From positions 1,736,001 to 1,800,000 of the forward strand of contig NZ_AP031496.1 in the NCBI RefSeq assembly GCF_042850945.1: a stretch of 64,000 nt of DNA, in the 5' to 3' direction. A program made the position numbers and the translations under genes. How positions within the stretch are numbered: the stretch's first letter is position 1; each line of letters opens with the position of its first letter. Positions 16,923-25,024 of this stretch are shown here, piece after piece. The stretch comes from Halioxenophilus aromaticivorans (lineage in GTDB: Bacteria; Pseudomonadota; Gammaproteobacteria; Pseudomonadales; Cellvibrionaceae). A model generated the notes under the pieces. It made no database searches, was not told the origin of the DNA, and worked only from the letters and a program-made list of their open reading frames with translations.

Positions 16923-18593
16923 ATGCTCGGCAAGAAACGTCTAATAGACCATTTCAATCTTCGCTCCAGCCTGCGCTTTGATATCGACAAAAGCCGCATA
17001 TGGTTGGGGCAAAATCGCATGTTCCTGTTCCACGCTGCCGCCTTTGGCGAGCTGCGCCGCAATATTATTGAAAACTCCGGTATGGAATACGCCAAAGCGC
17101 TGTTTTTGCGCATGGGCTTCGTTTGCGGCCGTCAGGATGCTTCGCTTGCGTATCAAATGCTTGAAGAGGGCGATGAAAACTTTGATGTTTTTCACCTGGG
17201 GCCAGAGCTGCACGCCTTTGAAGGCATCACCAAATCTAAGGTGGTGGACGCCGAAATTGATTGGCAGGAGGGGATTTTCTACGGCCGCGCACTGTGCCAC
17301 GAATCCATGGAGGCAGAGCAACATACACGGGTGTTCGGTATTGGTGATGAAGCCGTGTGCTGGGCCATGACAGGCTACGCCTCGGGTTACACCACCGGCT
17401 TTTTTAAACGTTTAATTGTGTTTAAAGAAACCGAATGCGTGTGCAAAGGCGATGATATCTGTGTGTTGGAAGGGCGCCCGGCAGAAGCCTGGGATGACCA
17501 AGACTACGTTGATCTCTTCCGTTCTGAACGAGTCACCAAAGACTTAGCTGATTTAGAAATTGAGCTTAAAAAATTGCGTGGCCAGCGCGTCCAGGTGCCC
17601 GCCCAAGGCAATCTAGTGGGTGAGTCCCAGGGATTTAAAAACTGTTTTGATATGCTGAGCAGGGCGGCCAAAGCACCGATTTCTGTATTGATTTTGGGCG
17701 AAACCGGGGTCGGCAAAGAGATGTTTGCCCGTTGGCTGCACGATAACAGCGACCGCGCCAAGGGGCCTTTTGTGCCCATTAATTGCGGTGCTATCCCCAG
17801 TGATCTTATCGAAGCTGAATTATTTGGTGTTAACCGAGGTGCCTATACCGGCGCCCAGGAATCCCGTCCGGGTAAGTTTGAGCGCGCCGATGGCGGCACT
17901 CTGTTTTTAGATGAGCTGGGTGAATTGTCTCAGGCGGCACAGGTAAAACTGCTAAGGGTGTTGCAAACCGGCGAGGTGGAACGCTTAGGTGACAGTCGCA
18001 TTCGCAAGGTCAATGTGCGTTTAGTAGCGGCGACCAATGTCGAATTAAGTAACTTAATTACAGCTGGGCAGTTTCGATCCGACTTGTATTATCGTTTGTC
18101 TGCTTATCCGGTAGAAATTCCACCATTGCGTGAGCGCGCATCCGATATAAAGCTCCTGGTGCAGGCCATGGTGGACAAATACACGCCGCTTTACAACAAA
18201 AAGGTAAAAGGTGTTTCGGATGAGGCAATGGCCGAGCTTGAGCATTACGCTTGGCCCGGAAACGTTCGGCAGTTGGAAAACGTCATCGAACGCGCTATTT
18301 TGCTGTTGCCAGAATCCGGTATTATCAGTTTAGAGCAACTCAAAATTCAAAACGATACCAAAGAGGTGGCCTCGGTTACTAACGATGGTGCATTGTCTGA
18401 ATACCGCGCTGAATCCTTTCAAAGTATGTATGAACAATTACCCGATTCCGAACTATCGCTAAAGCGCCATGAGGAATGCTTGTTAGAACTTGCCATGAAG
18501 CGTTCTGGTGGCAATATTGCCGAGGCCGCTCGCCTGTTAGGTGTTACGCGTCGGCAAGCGGCTTACAAAATTTCTAAATTGCAGCAGGCGTGA
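16923..18593 (+). CDS. dmpR: DmpR/MopR-type sigma-54-dependent activator of aromatic catabolism
   Basis: A 556-residue NtrC-class activator that binds an aromatic effector directly. Order: XylR_N sensor (about 15-125), V4R (about 130-195), AAA+ domain (about 225-455) with GETGVGKE, GAYTGA and GGTLFLDELGEL, and a Fis-type HTH at the C-terminus (GGNIAEAARLLGVTRRQAAYKI). The zinc site of MopR is conserved with exact spacing (C146, E169, C172, C180). The effector-contacting His106 of MopR corresponds to H97 here, but Trp134 corresponds to C125, hinting at altered effector choice. GAYTGA replaces the common GAFTGA. It probably activates the -24/-12 promoter downstream. Confidence 0.94.
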   Translation: MLGKKRLIDHFNLRSSLRFDIDKSRIWLGQNRMFLFHAAAFGELRRNIIENSGMEYAKALFLRMGFVCGRQDASLAYQMLEEGDENFDVFHLGPELHAFEGITKSKVVDAEIDWQEGIFYGRALCHESMEAEQHTRVFGIGDEAVCWAMTGYASGYTTGFFKRLIVFKETECVCKGDDICVLEGRPAEAWDDQDYVDLFRSERVTKDLADLEIELKKLRGQRVQVPAQGNLVGESQGFKNCFDMLSRAAKAPISVLILGETGVGKEMFARWLHDNSDRAKGPFVPINCGAIPSDLIEAELFGVNRGAYTGAQESRPGKFERADGGTLFLDELGELSQAAQVKLLRVLQTGEVERLGDSRIRKVNVRLVAATNVELSNLITAGQFRSDLYYRLSAYPVEIPPLRERASDIKLLVQAMVDKYTPLYNKKVKGVSDEAMAELEHYAWPGNVRQLENVIERAILLLPESGIISLEQLKIQNDTKEVASVTNDGALSEYRAESFQSMYEQLPDSELSLKRHEECLLELAMKRSGGNIAEAARLLGVTRRQAAYKISKLQQA

Positions 18594-18607
18594 GTTTCTG
18601 AACTCTT

Positions 18608-18633
18608 GTCTGGATCTGTTCAGACTTTTCCTT
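18608..18633 (+). terminator. Weak hairpin after the activator gene
   Basis: GTCTG and CAGAC form a five-base stem around an eight-base loop, followed by TTTTCCTT. It lies 15 bp after the stop codon; the stem is short, so termination is uncertain. Confidence 0.35.
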
Positions 18634-18863
18634 ACTGATTTTTGAGTCAGTTTTTAGCGCTTATTTCTAGTGTCCATTTTTGGTATTAATTTCTGGGTTT
18701 GTATTTAAGTTCAGCTTTAATCCGACACCTTATTTTCATCGAACTTTCCATAAACCGCGGCTTCGTGGTGATATAAATTTTCAATTCTATCTGTTCGAGC
18801 CAAAAGCGCTAGGCTTTTTCTCTGTATTATTTTTTAGCTCAAATATGCTGCGTTAAAGTCGAT

Positions 18864-18910
18864 TTACATTTTTGTATTTGGCTGTCTAGTGGCTTTACAA
18901 ATTTGTCGAA
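18864..18910. promoter_or_regulatory. Candidate upstream activating sites for the DmpR-type activator
   Basis: TTACAAATTTGTCGAA at 18895-18910 is the reverse complement of the motif found upstream of the activator gene. A weaker copy TTACATTTTTGTATT starts at 18864, exactly 31 bases earlier, close to three helical turns. They lie about 65-110 bp upstream of the -24 element, normal for sigma-54 enhancers. The motif shares 12 of 16 positions with the consensus TTGATCAATTGATCAA usually given for DmpR/MopR sites. Confidence 0.65.
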
Positions 18911-18974
18911 ATTAACGCGTGTTAAAATTGCTAATAAAGAAAAAAATACAATAAAAACAATGCTTTAAATTTTC

Positions 18975-18990
18975 TGGCCTTGTGTTTGCT
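18975..18990 (+). promoter_or_regulatory. Sigma-54 (-24/-12) promoter of the phenol operon
   Basis: TGGCCTTGTGTTTGCT has the invariant GG and GC separated by ten bases and matches TGGC-N7-TTGCW. Transcription would start near 19001, 57 bp before the catechol 2,3-dioxygenase start. The A/T-rich segment 18930-18970 between enhancer and promoter could bend. The remainder of the 18594-19057 gap shows no gene. Confidence 0.8.
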
Positions 18991-19057
18991 CTTGCTGTAG
19001 TTACATCCGCTCAAACGAGCTTTATTACTACAAGAAAAATAATTGAGGAGACGCGTT

Positions 19058-19987
19058 ATGGCGATGACTGGAGTACTTCGTCCCGGCCATGCACAAATTC
19101 GAGTTTTAAACCTGGAGGAATCGATCAAATTTTACCGTGATGTCATGGGCTTGATCGAAACCGGAAGAGACGACCAAGGTCGAGTCTATTTTAAATGCTG
19201 GGACGAACAAGATCACAGCAGCTACATTATTCGTGAAGCGCCCCAGGCGGGCGTCGATTTTATTGGCTTTCGTGTGCTGGATGAAGCCACCTTAGAGTCA
19301 CTCGAATCCGACTTGAATGCCTATGGCGTAGAAACCCGACGTTTGCCGGCAGGGGACTTACTGGAAACCGGTGAGCGCGTACGTTTTACCTTGCCCTCAG
19401 GCCACGAATTTGAACTATTTGCCACCAAAACTAAAGTTGGCAATGGTATGCCACTAACCAATCCAGGCCCGTGGTGCGCAGACGCAGAAAAGGGCATTAG
19501 CCCCATTCGCTTTGACCATGCGTTGCTGTATGGGCCGAACATTGCCGATGTAAAAAAAATCTTTGTGGATGTGCTGGGCTTCTTTATGGTGGAGCGAGTC
19601 ATTGCCGAAGACAACACCACCGAAGTGGGTATTTGGCTATCTTGTTCGCATAAAGTACACGACATCGCTTTTGTGGAGCATCCAGAGCCAGGCAAATTAC
19701 ACCATTGCTCCTTTTTGATGGAAAGCTGGGAACGAGTACTGCGCGGAGGCGACATTATGTCCATGAATAAAGTAGAAGTGGACATAGGCCCAACCCGCCA
19801 CGGTATCACACGGGGTTGTACCATTTACGCCTGGGACCCATCCGGCAACCGCTTTGAGACTTTTATGGGCGGCTACCATCCTTACCCCGATTACGAATGC
19901 CTCACCTGGACCATGGATAACTTTGGCCAAGGCCTGGACTACCCGCAACGTAAATTACACGAGTCCTTCTTAACCATTGTGAGTTAG
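19058..19987 (+). CDS. dmpB: Catechol 2,3-dioxygenase
   Basis: This extradiol dioxygenase opens catechol next to its hydroxyl groups to give 2-hydroxymuconic semialdehyde. The 309-residue protein has two vicinal-oxygen-chelate domains. Iron ligands are H154 (FDHALLYG), one of H215/H216 (KLHHCSF) and E267 (GNRFETFMGG); H201 and H248 match the second-shell catalytic His residues. The ATG at 19058 is chosen over an upstream TTG at 19043 because the latter overlaps the ribosome site GAGGAG (19045-19050). Unusually it is the first gene of the operon, ahead of the hydroxylase genes. Confidence 0.97.
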   Translation: MAMTGVLRPGHAQIRVLNLEESIKFYRDVMGLIETGRDDQGRVYFKCWDEQDHSSYIIREAPQAGVDFIGFRVLDEATLESLESDLNAYGVETRRLPAGDLLETGERVRFTLPSGHEFELFATKTKVGNGMPLTNPGPWCADAEKGISPIRFDHALLYGPNIADVKKIFVDVLGFFMVERVIAEDNTTEVGIWLSCSHKVHDIAFVEHPEPGKLHHCSFLMESWERVLRGGDIMSMNKVEVDIGPTRHGITRGCTIYAWDPSGNRFETFMGGYHPYPDYECLTWTMDNFGQGLDYPQRKLHESFLTIVS

Positions 19988-20083
19988 GACTTTTTAGTAC
20001 CAATACTCGAGAGGTTCCGGTGGGTAGAGCTGTGTCGGCTCACCAGGCCGCCAATATAACAACGATAAATCGGTACACAAGCC

Positions 20084-20359
20084 ATGCGTGAAGAAACCAA
20101 ACATCGGAATTCGGGATTGGACCACATTCAAAAGTATGTGGGCATTATCGATGATAGCGGTCCGTTCGTTGAATTCAATTTTGCCATAGGCGACCCTGCT
20201 TTATTTGTTGAGTTGGTGCTGCCAAAAGTTGCCTTCGACGATTTTTGCATTAAAAACAAGGTGCAGAGAATGACCCCGGAGGATATGGCAGCCATCAATG
20301 CCGATGCTGAAAAATGGCGCTTTGGCAACGAGACGTTAGTGGCGCTAAACAAGCGTTAA
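20084..20359 (+). CDS. dmpK: Phenol hydroxylase assembly subunit DmpK
   Basis: A 91-residue protein matching DmpK/PoxA: YVGIIDDSGPFVEFNFAIGD is the conserved opening of the family. DmpK is not needed for turnover but helps deliver iron to, or assemble, the oxygenase. Its place directly before dmpL is the standard gene order. The ATG lies 96 bp after the dioxygenase with no promoter or terminator visible between them. Confidence 0.92.
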   Translation: MREETKHRNSGLDHIQKYVGIIDDSGPFVEFNFAIGDPALFVELVLPKVAFDDFCIKNKVQRMTPEDMAAINADAEKWRFGNETLVALNKR

Positions 20360-20452
20360 TTGGCAGGGCTCTATTGATAGTTATTTCATGCCACTGGCTG
20401 TATTTACCCGATCCGAATCCCGAATAAAACATAACAATTAGGTGGATTAATT

Positions 20453-21433
20453 ATGTCTGTTGAAATTAAAACGGCGACTGCTGAGCCGGTCAGAAATACC
20501 TTTGCACACCTGGAGCGGCGCTTTGGCGATAAACAAGCCAGCCGCTACCAAGAGGCAACCTATGATATTCAGCCCGAGGGCAACGAGCATTACAAACCCT
20601 ATTGGGATAAAGACCACGAGCTAGTAGACGCTCGCCGCACTGCCATTGTGATGCAGGATTGGTACGATTTTAAAGACCCGCGTCAGTTTTATTATGGCTC
20701 CTACGTGCAGCAGCGCGCCAAGATGCAGGAAACCGCTGAAAGCAACTATGCCTTCTATGAAAAGAGGGGCCTTGCGCGCTATTTAACTGATGCACAAAAG
20801 CAGCAGGTGATTAAGTTTTTAGTGCCGCTACGCCATGTGGAGCACACCGGCAATTTAAATAATATGTTCGGTGCCGCCTACGGTTTTGGTACCGCAATAA
20901 CACAAGCGTTTCTCTACAACGGGATGGATCGCTTGGGCATCGCGCAATACCTATCGCGCATTGGCTTGATTTTAGATGGCAATACCGGTGCGTCTTTACA
21001 AACCGCCAAAACCGCGTGGATGGAAGCTCCGCACTGGCAAGGCGTGCGCGCGTTGTGCGAGAACAGTTTGCTGGTGAAAGACTGGTTTGAATTATTCGTG
21101 CTGCAAAATATCGTCTTGGATTCCCTCATCAACGATCTCTACTACCAACAATTTGATCAGCAATTGGCAGATAACGGCGGCCAGGACGTCGGTATGCTCA
21201 CCGAATTTATGCGCGACTGGTACAAGGACAGCGCCCGCTGGTCGGATGCGGTTTTAAAAACGGCAGCCAAGGAATCCGAGGAAAACAAAGCACTGTTGCA
21301 GCAATGGGCAGAACAATGGCAAGGCCGTGTGGTTGAAGCACTTACGCCGTTGGCGGCGGCCTTGCTCGATGATAGCGCTCTGGCTAATGCCCAGAGTGCA
21401 CTGCAAAAACGTTTGCAAAAAGCCGGCTTATAG
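20453..21433 (+). CDS. dmpL: Phenol hydroxylase beta subunit
   Basis: A 326-residue ferritin-like subunit of the multicomponent phenol hydroxylase, a soluble diiron monooxygenase. Characteristic segments are RRTAIVMQDWYDFKDPRQFYYGSYVQQRAKMQETAESNY (read in parts) and LRHVEHTGNLNNMFGAAYGFGTAITQ. It lacks a full set of iron ligands, as expected for the beta subunit. AGGTGG precedes the ATG by about seven bases. It forms the hydroxylase dimer with DmpN and DmpO. Confidence 0.96.
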   Translation: MSVEIKTATAEPVRNTFAHLERRFGDKQASRYQEATYDIQPEGNEHYKPYWDKDHELVDARRTAIVMQDWYDFKDPRQFYYGSYVQQRAKMQETAESNYAFYEKRGLARYLTDAQKQQVIKFLVPLRHVEHTGNLNNMFGAAYGFGTAITQAFLYNGMDRLGIAQYLSRIGLILDGNTGASLQTAKTAWMEAPHWQGVRALCENSLLVKDWFELFVLQNIVLDSLINDLYYQQFDQQLADNGGQDVGMLTEFMRDWYKDSARWSDAVLKTAAKESEENKALLQQWAEQWQGRVVEALTPLAAALLDDSALANAQSALQKRLQKAGL

Positions 21434-21443
21434 GAGGTGCCAC

Positions 21444-21713
21444 ATGTCGATAGTTTATTTGGTATTGCAAGATAACGACGATGCTCGCTACATCCTCGAG
21501 GCGGTGGAAGAGGACAATCCCGGTATCACGGTGATTCATCAACCGGCTATGATTCGAATCGAAAACGAAAACTACCTTGCCGTAAAGCGTGAAACCGTCG
21601 AAGAAAAAATGGGCCGTGATTGGAATATGCAAGAGCTGCATCTCAGCCTAGTAACACTGGGCGGCAACGTTGATGAAGACGAAAACGAGTTAACGCTCAC
21701 CTGGAATCGATAG
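21444..21713 (+). CDS. dmpM: Phenol hydroxylase regulatory (coupling) protein
   Basis: An 89-residue cofactor-free protein of the MmoB/DmpM family, which binds the hydroxylase and speeds turnover. Segments VYLVLQDNDDARYILEAVEE and KMGRDWNMQELHLSLVTLGG are typical. The frame is open further upstream inside dmpL, but the ATG at 21444 is chosen because AGGAGG lies at 21432-21437, and this gives the normal family length. Confidence 0.95.
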   Translation: MSIVYLVLQDNDDARYILEAVEEDNPGITVIHQPAMIRIENENYLAVKRETVEEKMGRDWNMQELHLSLVTLGGNVDEDENELTLTWNR

Positions 21714-21721
21714 GGATTACC

Positions 21722-23224
21722 ATGACTAATAAAAAACTCAACCTAAAAGACAAATACCGCTTACTCACCCGAGAATTAGATTGGGAATTCTCCTACGCCG
21801 ATCGCAAACAGGCGTTTCCTTACGAAGAATTTGAAGGTATCAAAATTACTGATTGGTCAAAGTGGGAAGATCCGTTTCGATTAACCATGGACGCTTATTG
21901 GAAATACCAAGCAGAGAAAGAAAAAAAGCTCTACGCGATTTTTGATGCCTTTAGCCAAAACAATGGCCATCTAAATGTGTCAGATCCACGCTACGTGAAC
22001 GCCATTAAACTATTTTTAACCGGCATTACGCCGCTAGAATACCAAGCTTTCCAGGGATTTGCTCACCTTGGGCGGCAGTACGGTGGCGTGGGCGCGCGTG
22101 TCGCTTGCCAAATGCAGTCCATTGATGAGTTGCGTCACGTGCAGACGCAGATTCATGCGATCAGCCAATACAACAAGTATTTTGATGGCTTTAAAGAATG
22201 GACACACATGCAGGATAAAGTGTGGTATTTATCGGTACCCAAATCATTTTTCAACGACGCTCGCAGTGCTGGCCCCTTTGAATTCTTAATTGCGATTAGC
22301 TTCAGCTTTGAATATGTCCTTACTAATTTGGTGTTTGTTCCGTTTATGTCCGGTGCGGCCTACAACGGCGACATGGCAACGGTAACCTTTGGTTTTTCCG
22401 CGCAATCTGATGAAGCACGACATATGACGCTGGGGTTGGAGGTGATTAAGTTCTTGTTAGAGCAGCACGAAGACAACCTTCCGATTGTCCAAAAATGGAT
22501 TGATAAATGGTTTTGGCGAGGCTGTCGCTTGCTCAGCATAGTAGCCATGATGATGGACTACATGTTACCCAACAAGGTGATGAGCTGGAAGGAAGCCTGG
22601 GAAGTTTACTTTGAACAAGCTGGCGGTGCGTTGTTTAAAGACTTGGCCCGCTACGGTATTACCATGCCTAAATACGCCGAACTGGTTAGTAAAGAAAAAG
22701 AGCATATATCACACCAAACCTGGTGGACTTTTTACACCTATGGCCAAGCAGCCGGTTTTCACACTTGGATACCCACCGATGAAGAATTGGATTGGTTCAG
22801 TGAGAAATACCCGGAAACTTTCGATAAATATTATCGTCCGCGCTACGAATACGCCAAGCAGTTAGAAAAAGAAGGTAAACGTTTTTATAATGGCACATTG
22901 CCGATGTTGTGCAGCATTTGCCAAATTCCATTACTGTTTACCGATATGGACGAGCCGGATTTAACCTCTCACGACTGTCATCATCACGACGGCGATCAAT
23001 ACCATTTCTGCTCCGAAGGCTGTAAGGAAATATTCATCGAAGAGCCAGAAAAATACGTTCAGGCTTGGTTGCCGGTGCACCAAATCTATCAAGGCAATTG
23101 TGGCGGCCCAGGGTTGGAAGAAGTACTTACCCAGTACTACCGAATGACCATGGGTGAGGAAAACCTTGATATGAAAGGCTCTCCCGACGAGCAACGTTGG
23201 AAGAAATGGAAAGGCGTCGCCTAA
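21722..23224 (+). CDS. dmpN: Phenol hydroxylase alpha subunit (diiron oxygenase)
   Basis: This is the catalytic subunit that hydroxylates phenol to catechol with O2. The 500-residue length is normal. The diiron site is visible as the Glu of TPLEYQAFQGF, the E-x2-H of SIDELRHVQTQ, the Glu of SFSFEYVLTN and the E-x2-H of SDEARHMTLGLEV. A C-terminal zinc-binding region has CSICQ and CSEGCKEIF. It lies 9 bp after dmpM. Confidence 0.97.
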   Translation: MTNKKLNLKDKYRLLTRELDWEFSYADRKQAFPYEEFEGIKITDWSKWEDPFRLTMDAYWKYQAEKEKKLYAIFDAFSQNNGHLNVSDPRYVNAIKLFLTGITPLEYQAFQGFAHLGRQYGGVGARVACQMQSIDELRHVQTQIHAISQYNKYFDGFKEWTHMQDKVWYLSVPKSFFNDARSAGPFEFLIAISFSFEYVLTNLVFVPFMSGAAYNGDMATVTFGFSAQSDEARHMTLGLEVIKFLLEQHEDNLPIVQKWIDKWFWRGCRLLSIVAMMMDYMLPNKVMSWKEAWEVYFEQAGGALFKDLARYGITMPKYAELVSKEKEHISHQTWWTFYTYGQAAGFHTWIPTDEELDWFSEKYPETFDKYYRPRYEYAKQLEKEGKRFYNGTLPMLCSICQIPLLFTDMDEPDLTSHDCHHHDGDQYHFCSEGCKEIFIEEPEKYVQAWLPVHQIYQGNCGGPGLEEVLTQYYRMTMGEENLDMKGSPDEQRWKKWKGVA

Positions 23225-23290
23225 TTTTTTTACGTTTAACTCTATGAGGCGGGCAATGCCCGCCAATCACTGACTTTCTGAGGTATCAGC

Positions 23291-23653
23291 ATGCCTATAC
23301 AAGCCTACTTTGATAATTATAAAGGCGAGGTAAAAGATCGCGTGGAAAATTTCCATGGTAACCAACTGGTGTACGTTAACTGGGACCAACATCTTTTGTT
23401 TTCTGCACCCTTTACGTTAATGGTTACACCAAGCCTAACCTATGCAGAATTTATAAAAGAGGTGTTACCCACTGCCTTTAATCAGCACCCGCAATGGAGC
23501 GAGGTCAACTGGCAGACGGCTAGCTGGCTGCTGGATGGCCGAGCGTTTACACCGCAAATGAAGGTCTCGCTAATTGACCAGGGCATAAACCACAAAAGCT
23601 TTTTGCGCCTGCAAACGCCGGAATTGACCGGTATTGCTAACGCTAGTGTTTAA
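23291..23653 (+). CDS. dmpO: Phenol hydroxylase gamma subunit
   Basis: A 120-residue protein matching DmpO, the small third subunit of the hydroxylase. YNGEV-like opening (FDNYKGEVKDRVENFHGNQL) and YVNWDQHLLFSAPF are diagnostic. It sits between the alpha subunit and the reductase as in all dmpKLMNOP clusters. GAGG precedes the ATG. Confidence 0.94.
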   Translation: MPIQAYFDNYKGEVKDRVENFHGNQLVYVNWDQHLLFSAPFTLMVTPSLTYAEFIKEVLPTAFNQHPQWSEVNWQTASWLLDGRAFTPQMKVSLIDQGINHKSFLRLQTPELTGIANASV

Positions 23654-23662
23654 GGTGATGTT

Positions 23663-24724
23663 ATGAGCTATGAAGTCACTATAGAGCCCACCGGCGATGT
23701 CATCGAAGTGGAAGATGGCCAAACCATTTTAGCGGCGGCCCTACGCCAAGGTGTTTGGCTACCCTTTGCCTGTGGCCACGGCACCTGTGCCACCTGTAAA
23801 GTGCAAGTACTCGACGGCGATGCCGATATTGGCGAAGCATCGCCGTTTGCGTTAATGGATGTGGAGCGCGATGAAGGTAAGGTGCTGGCCTGTTGTGCCA
23901 TCCCAGAGTCCGATATGACCATCGAAGCGGACATCGACGTGGATCCTGATTTTTTAGGCTGCCCGGTGCAAGATTTCACTGCAACGGTTACTAGAATCGT
24001 TGATTTATCGCCCTCCATTAAGGGGGTAACCCTAGCGCTGCCAGGGCCTATGGAATTTCAGGCTGGTCAGTACGTTAATGTGTCCGTGCCCGGCGTTGAA
24101 GGCACGCGGGCGTTTTCCATTGCCAACCCGCCGTCGGATAACAGCAATATCGAGCTGCATATTCGCAAAGTGCCAGGTGGCGCCGCCACAAGCTATATCC
24201 ACGAGCGATTAACGGTAGGCCAAAAGCTCGACTTATCCGGCCCCTATGGCCAGTTTTTTGTGCGCAAATCCGATCAACAGGGCGCGATATTTATTGCCGG
24301 AGGTTCTGGGTTATCCAGCCCGCAATCCATGATTATTGATCTGCTCGAACAGGGCGATCAACGTCCTATGGTGTTGTTTCAAGGCGCCCGCAATTTAGCG
24401 GAGCTGTACAACCGGGAAATGTTTGAATCCCTGGCCAATACCCACGATAACTTTACCTACGTACCAGCGTTAAATGAGCCAAAGGAGTCCGATAACTGGC
24501 AGGGGTTTGTGGGCTTTGTACATCAGGCGGCGCAACACTATTTTGATGATCGCTTCAGCGGTAACAAAGCCTATCTGTGTGGCCCACCGCCGATGATCGA
24601 TGCAGCCATTACCGCGTTAATGCAAGGCCGGCTGTTTGAGCGCGACATTCATATGGAGCGGTTCTTTACCGCCGCCGATGGCGCCGAAGAGCCAGCCCGT
24701 TCCGCACTGTTTAAGCGTATTTAG
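23663..24724 (+). CDS. dmpP: Phenol hydroxylase reductase
   Basis: A 353-residue NADH-dependent iron-sulfur flavoprotein that passes electrons to the hydroxylase. The N-terminal plant-type ferredoxin domain has CGHGTCATCKVQV and a later CC pair (ACCAIPESD) for the [2Fe-2S] cluster. The FAD domain contains RAFSIANPP and the NAD domain GGSGLSSPQSM and CGPPPMIDA. The gene begins 9 bp after dmpO. Confidence 0.97.
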   Translation: MSYEVTIEPTGDVIEVEDGQTILAAALRQGVWLPFACGHGTCATCKVQVLDGDADIGEASPFALMDVERDEGKVLACCAIPESDMTIEADIDVDPDFLGCPVQDFTATVTRIVDLSPSIKGVTLALPGPMEFQAGQYVNVSVPGVEGTRAFSIANPPSDNSNIELHIRKVPGGAATSYIHERLTVGQKLDLSGPYGQFFVRKSDQQGAIFIAGGSGLSSPQSMIIDLLEQGDQRPMVLFQGARNLAELYNREMFESLANTHDNFTYVPALNEPKESDNWQGFVGFVHQAAQHYFDDRFSGNKAYLCGPPPMIDAAITALMQGRLFERDIHMERFFTAADGAEEPARSALFKRI

Positions 24725-24746
24725 CGGCCGCAGCCAGGGAGTAGGC

Positions 24747-24920
24747 TTGAGTATGCTGAAAAGGTATCAAAGCCCAAATCAAATAGTATTAGATGGTATC
24801 CAGCGCGGCAATTATTCTACTAACCATATTACCGAGATTATCGAAATTACCGAGGTAATAGCGGGTTGCTTAAACCAGCCCCCGCAAAGCAGCAAGGATG
24901 CTGCACCAAACGCTAAATGA
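24747..24920 (+). CDS. Small unknown ORF between dmpP and dmpC
   Basis: A 55-57 residue reading frame beginning at TTG 24747 or ATG 24753; GGGAG at 24738-24742 suits either start. The product opens MLKRYQSPNQIVLDGIQRGN and continues with an Ile/Glu-rich helix (EIIEITEVIAGCL). It occupies a spot where classical clusters have dmpQ, but it has no ferredoxin cysteines. I do not recognise the family. The operon position and the ribosome site are the only support. Confidence 0.5.
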   Translation: MSMLKRYQSPNQIVLDGIQRGNYSTNHITEIIEITEVIAGCLNQPPQSSKDAAPNAK

Positions 24921-25024
24921 GTCGGTGCCAGTATTCAATTAAGGCACGTTTTAGGATGACAAACTACTCAGTAGCAGTTGTGCGCTCAACCTGCTGTTGT
25001 GCAAAATCATAAAAGGTCCAGTCC

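Noticed and set aside
19043..19057. TTG start for catechol 2,3-dioxygenase
   Set aside because: It overlaps the GAGGAG ribosome site of the ATG at 19058 and adds residues not seen at the start of the family.
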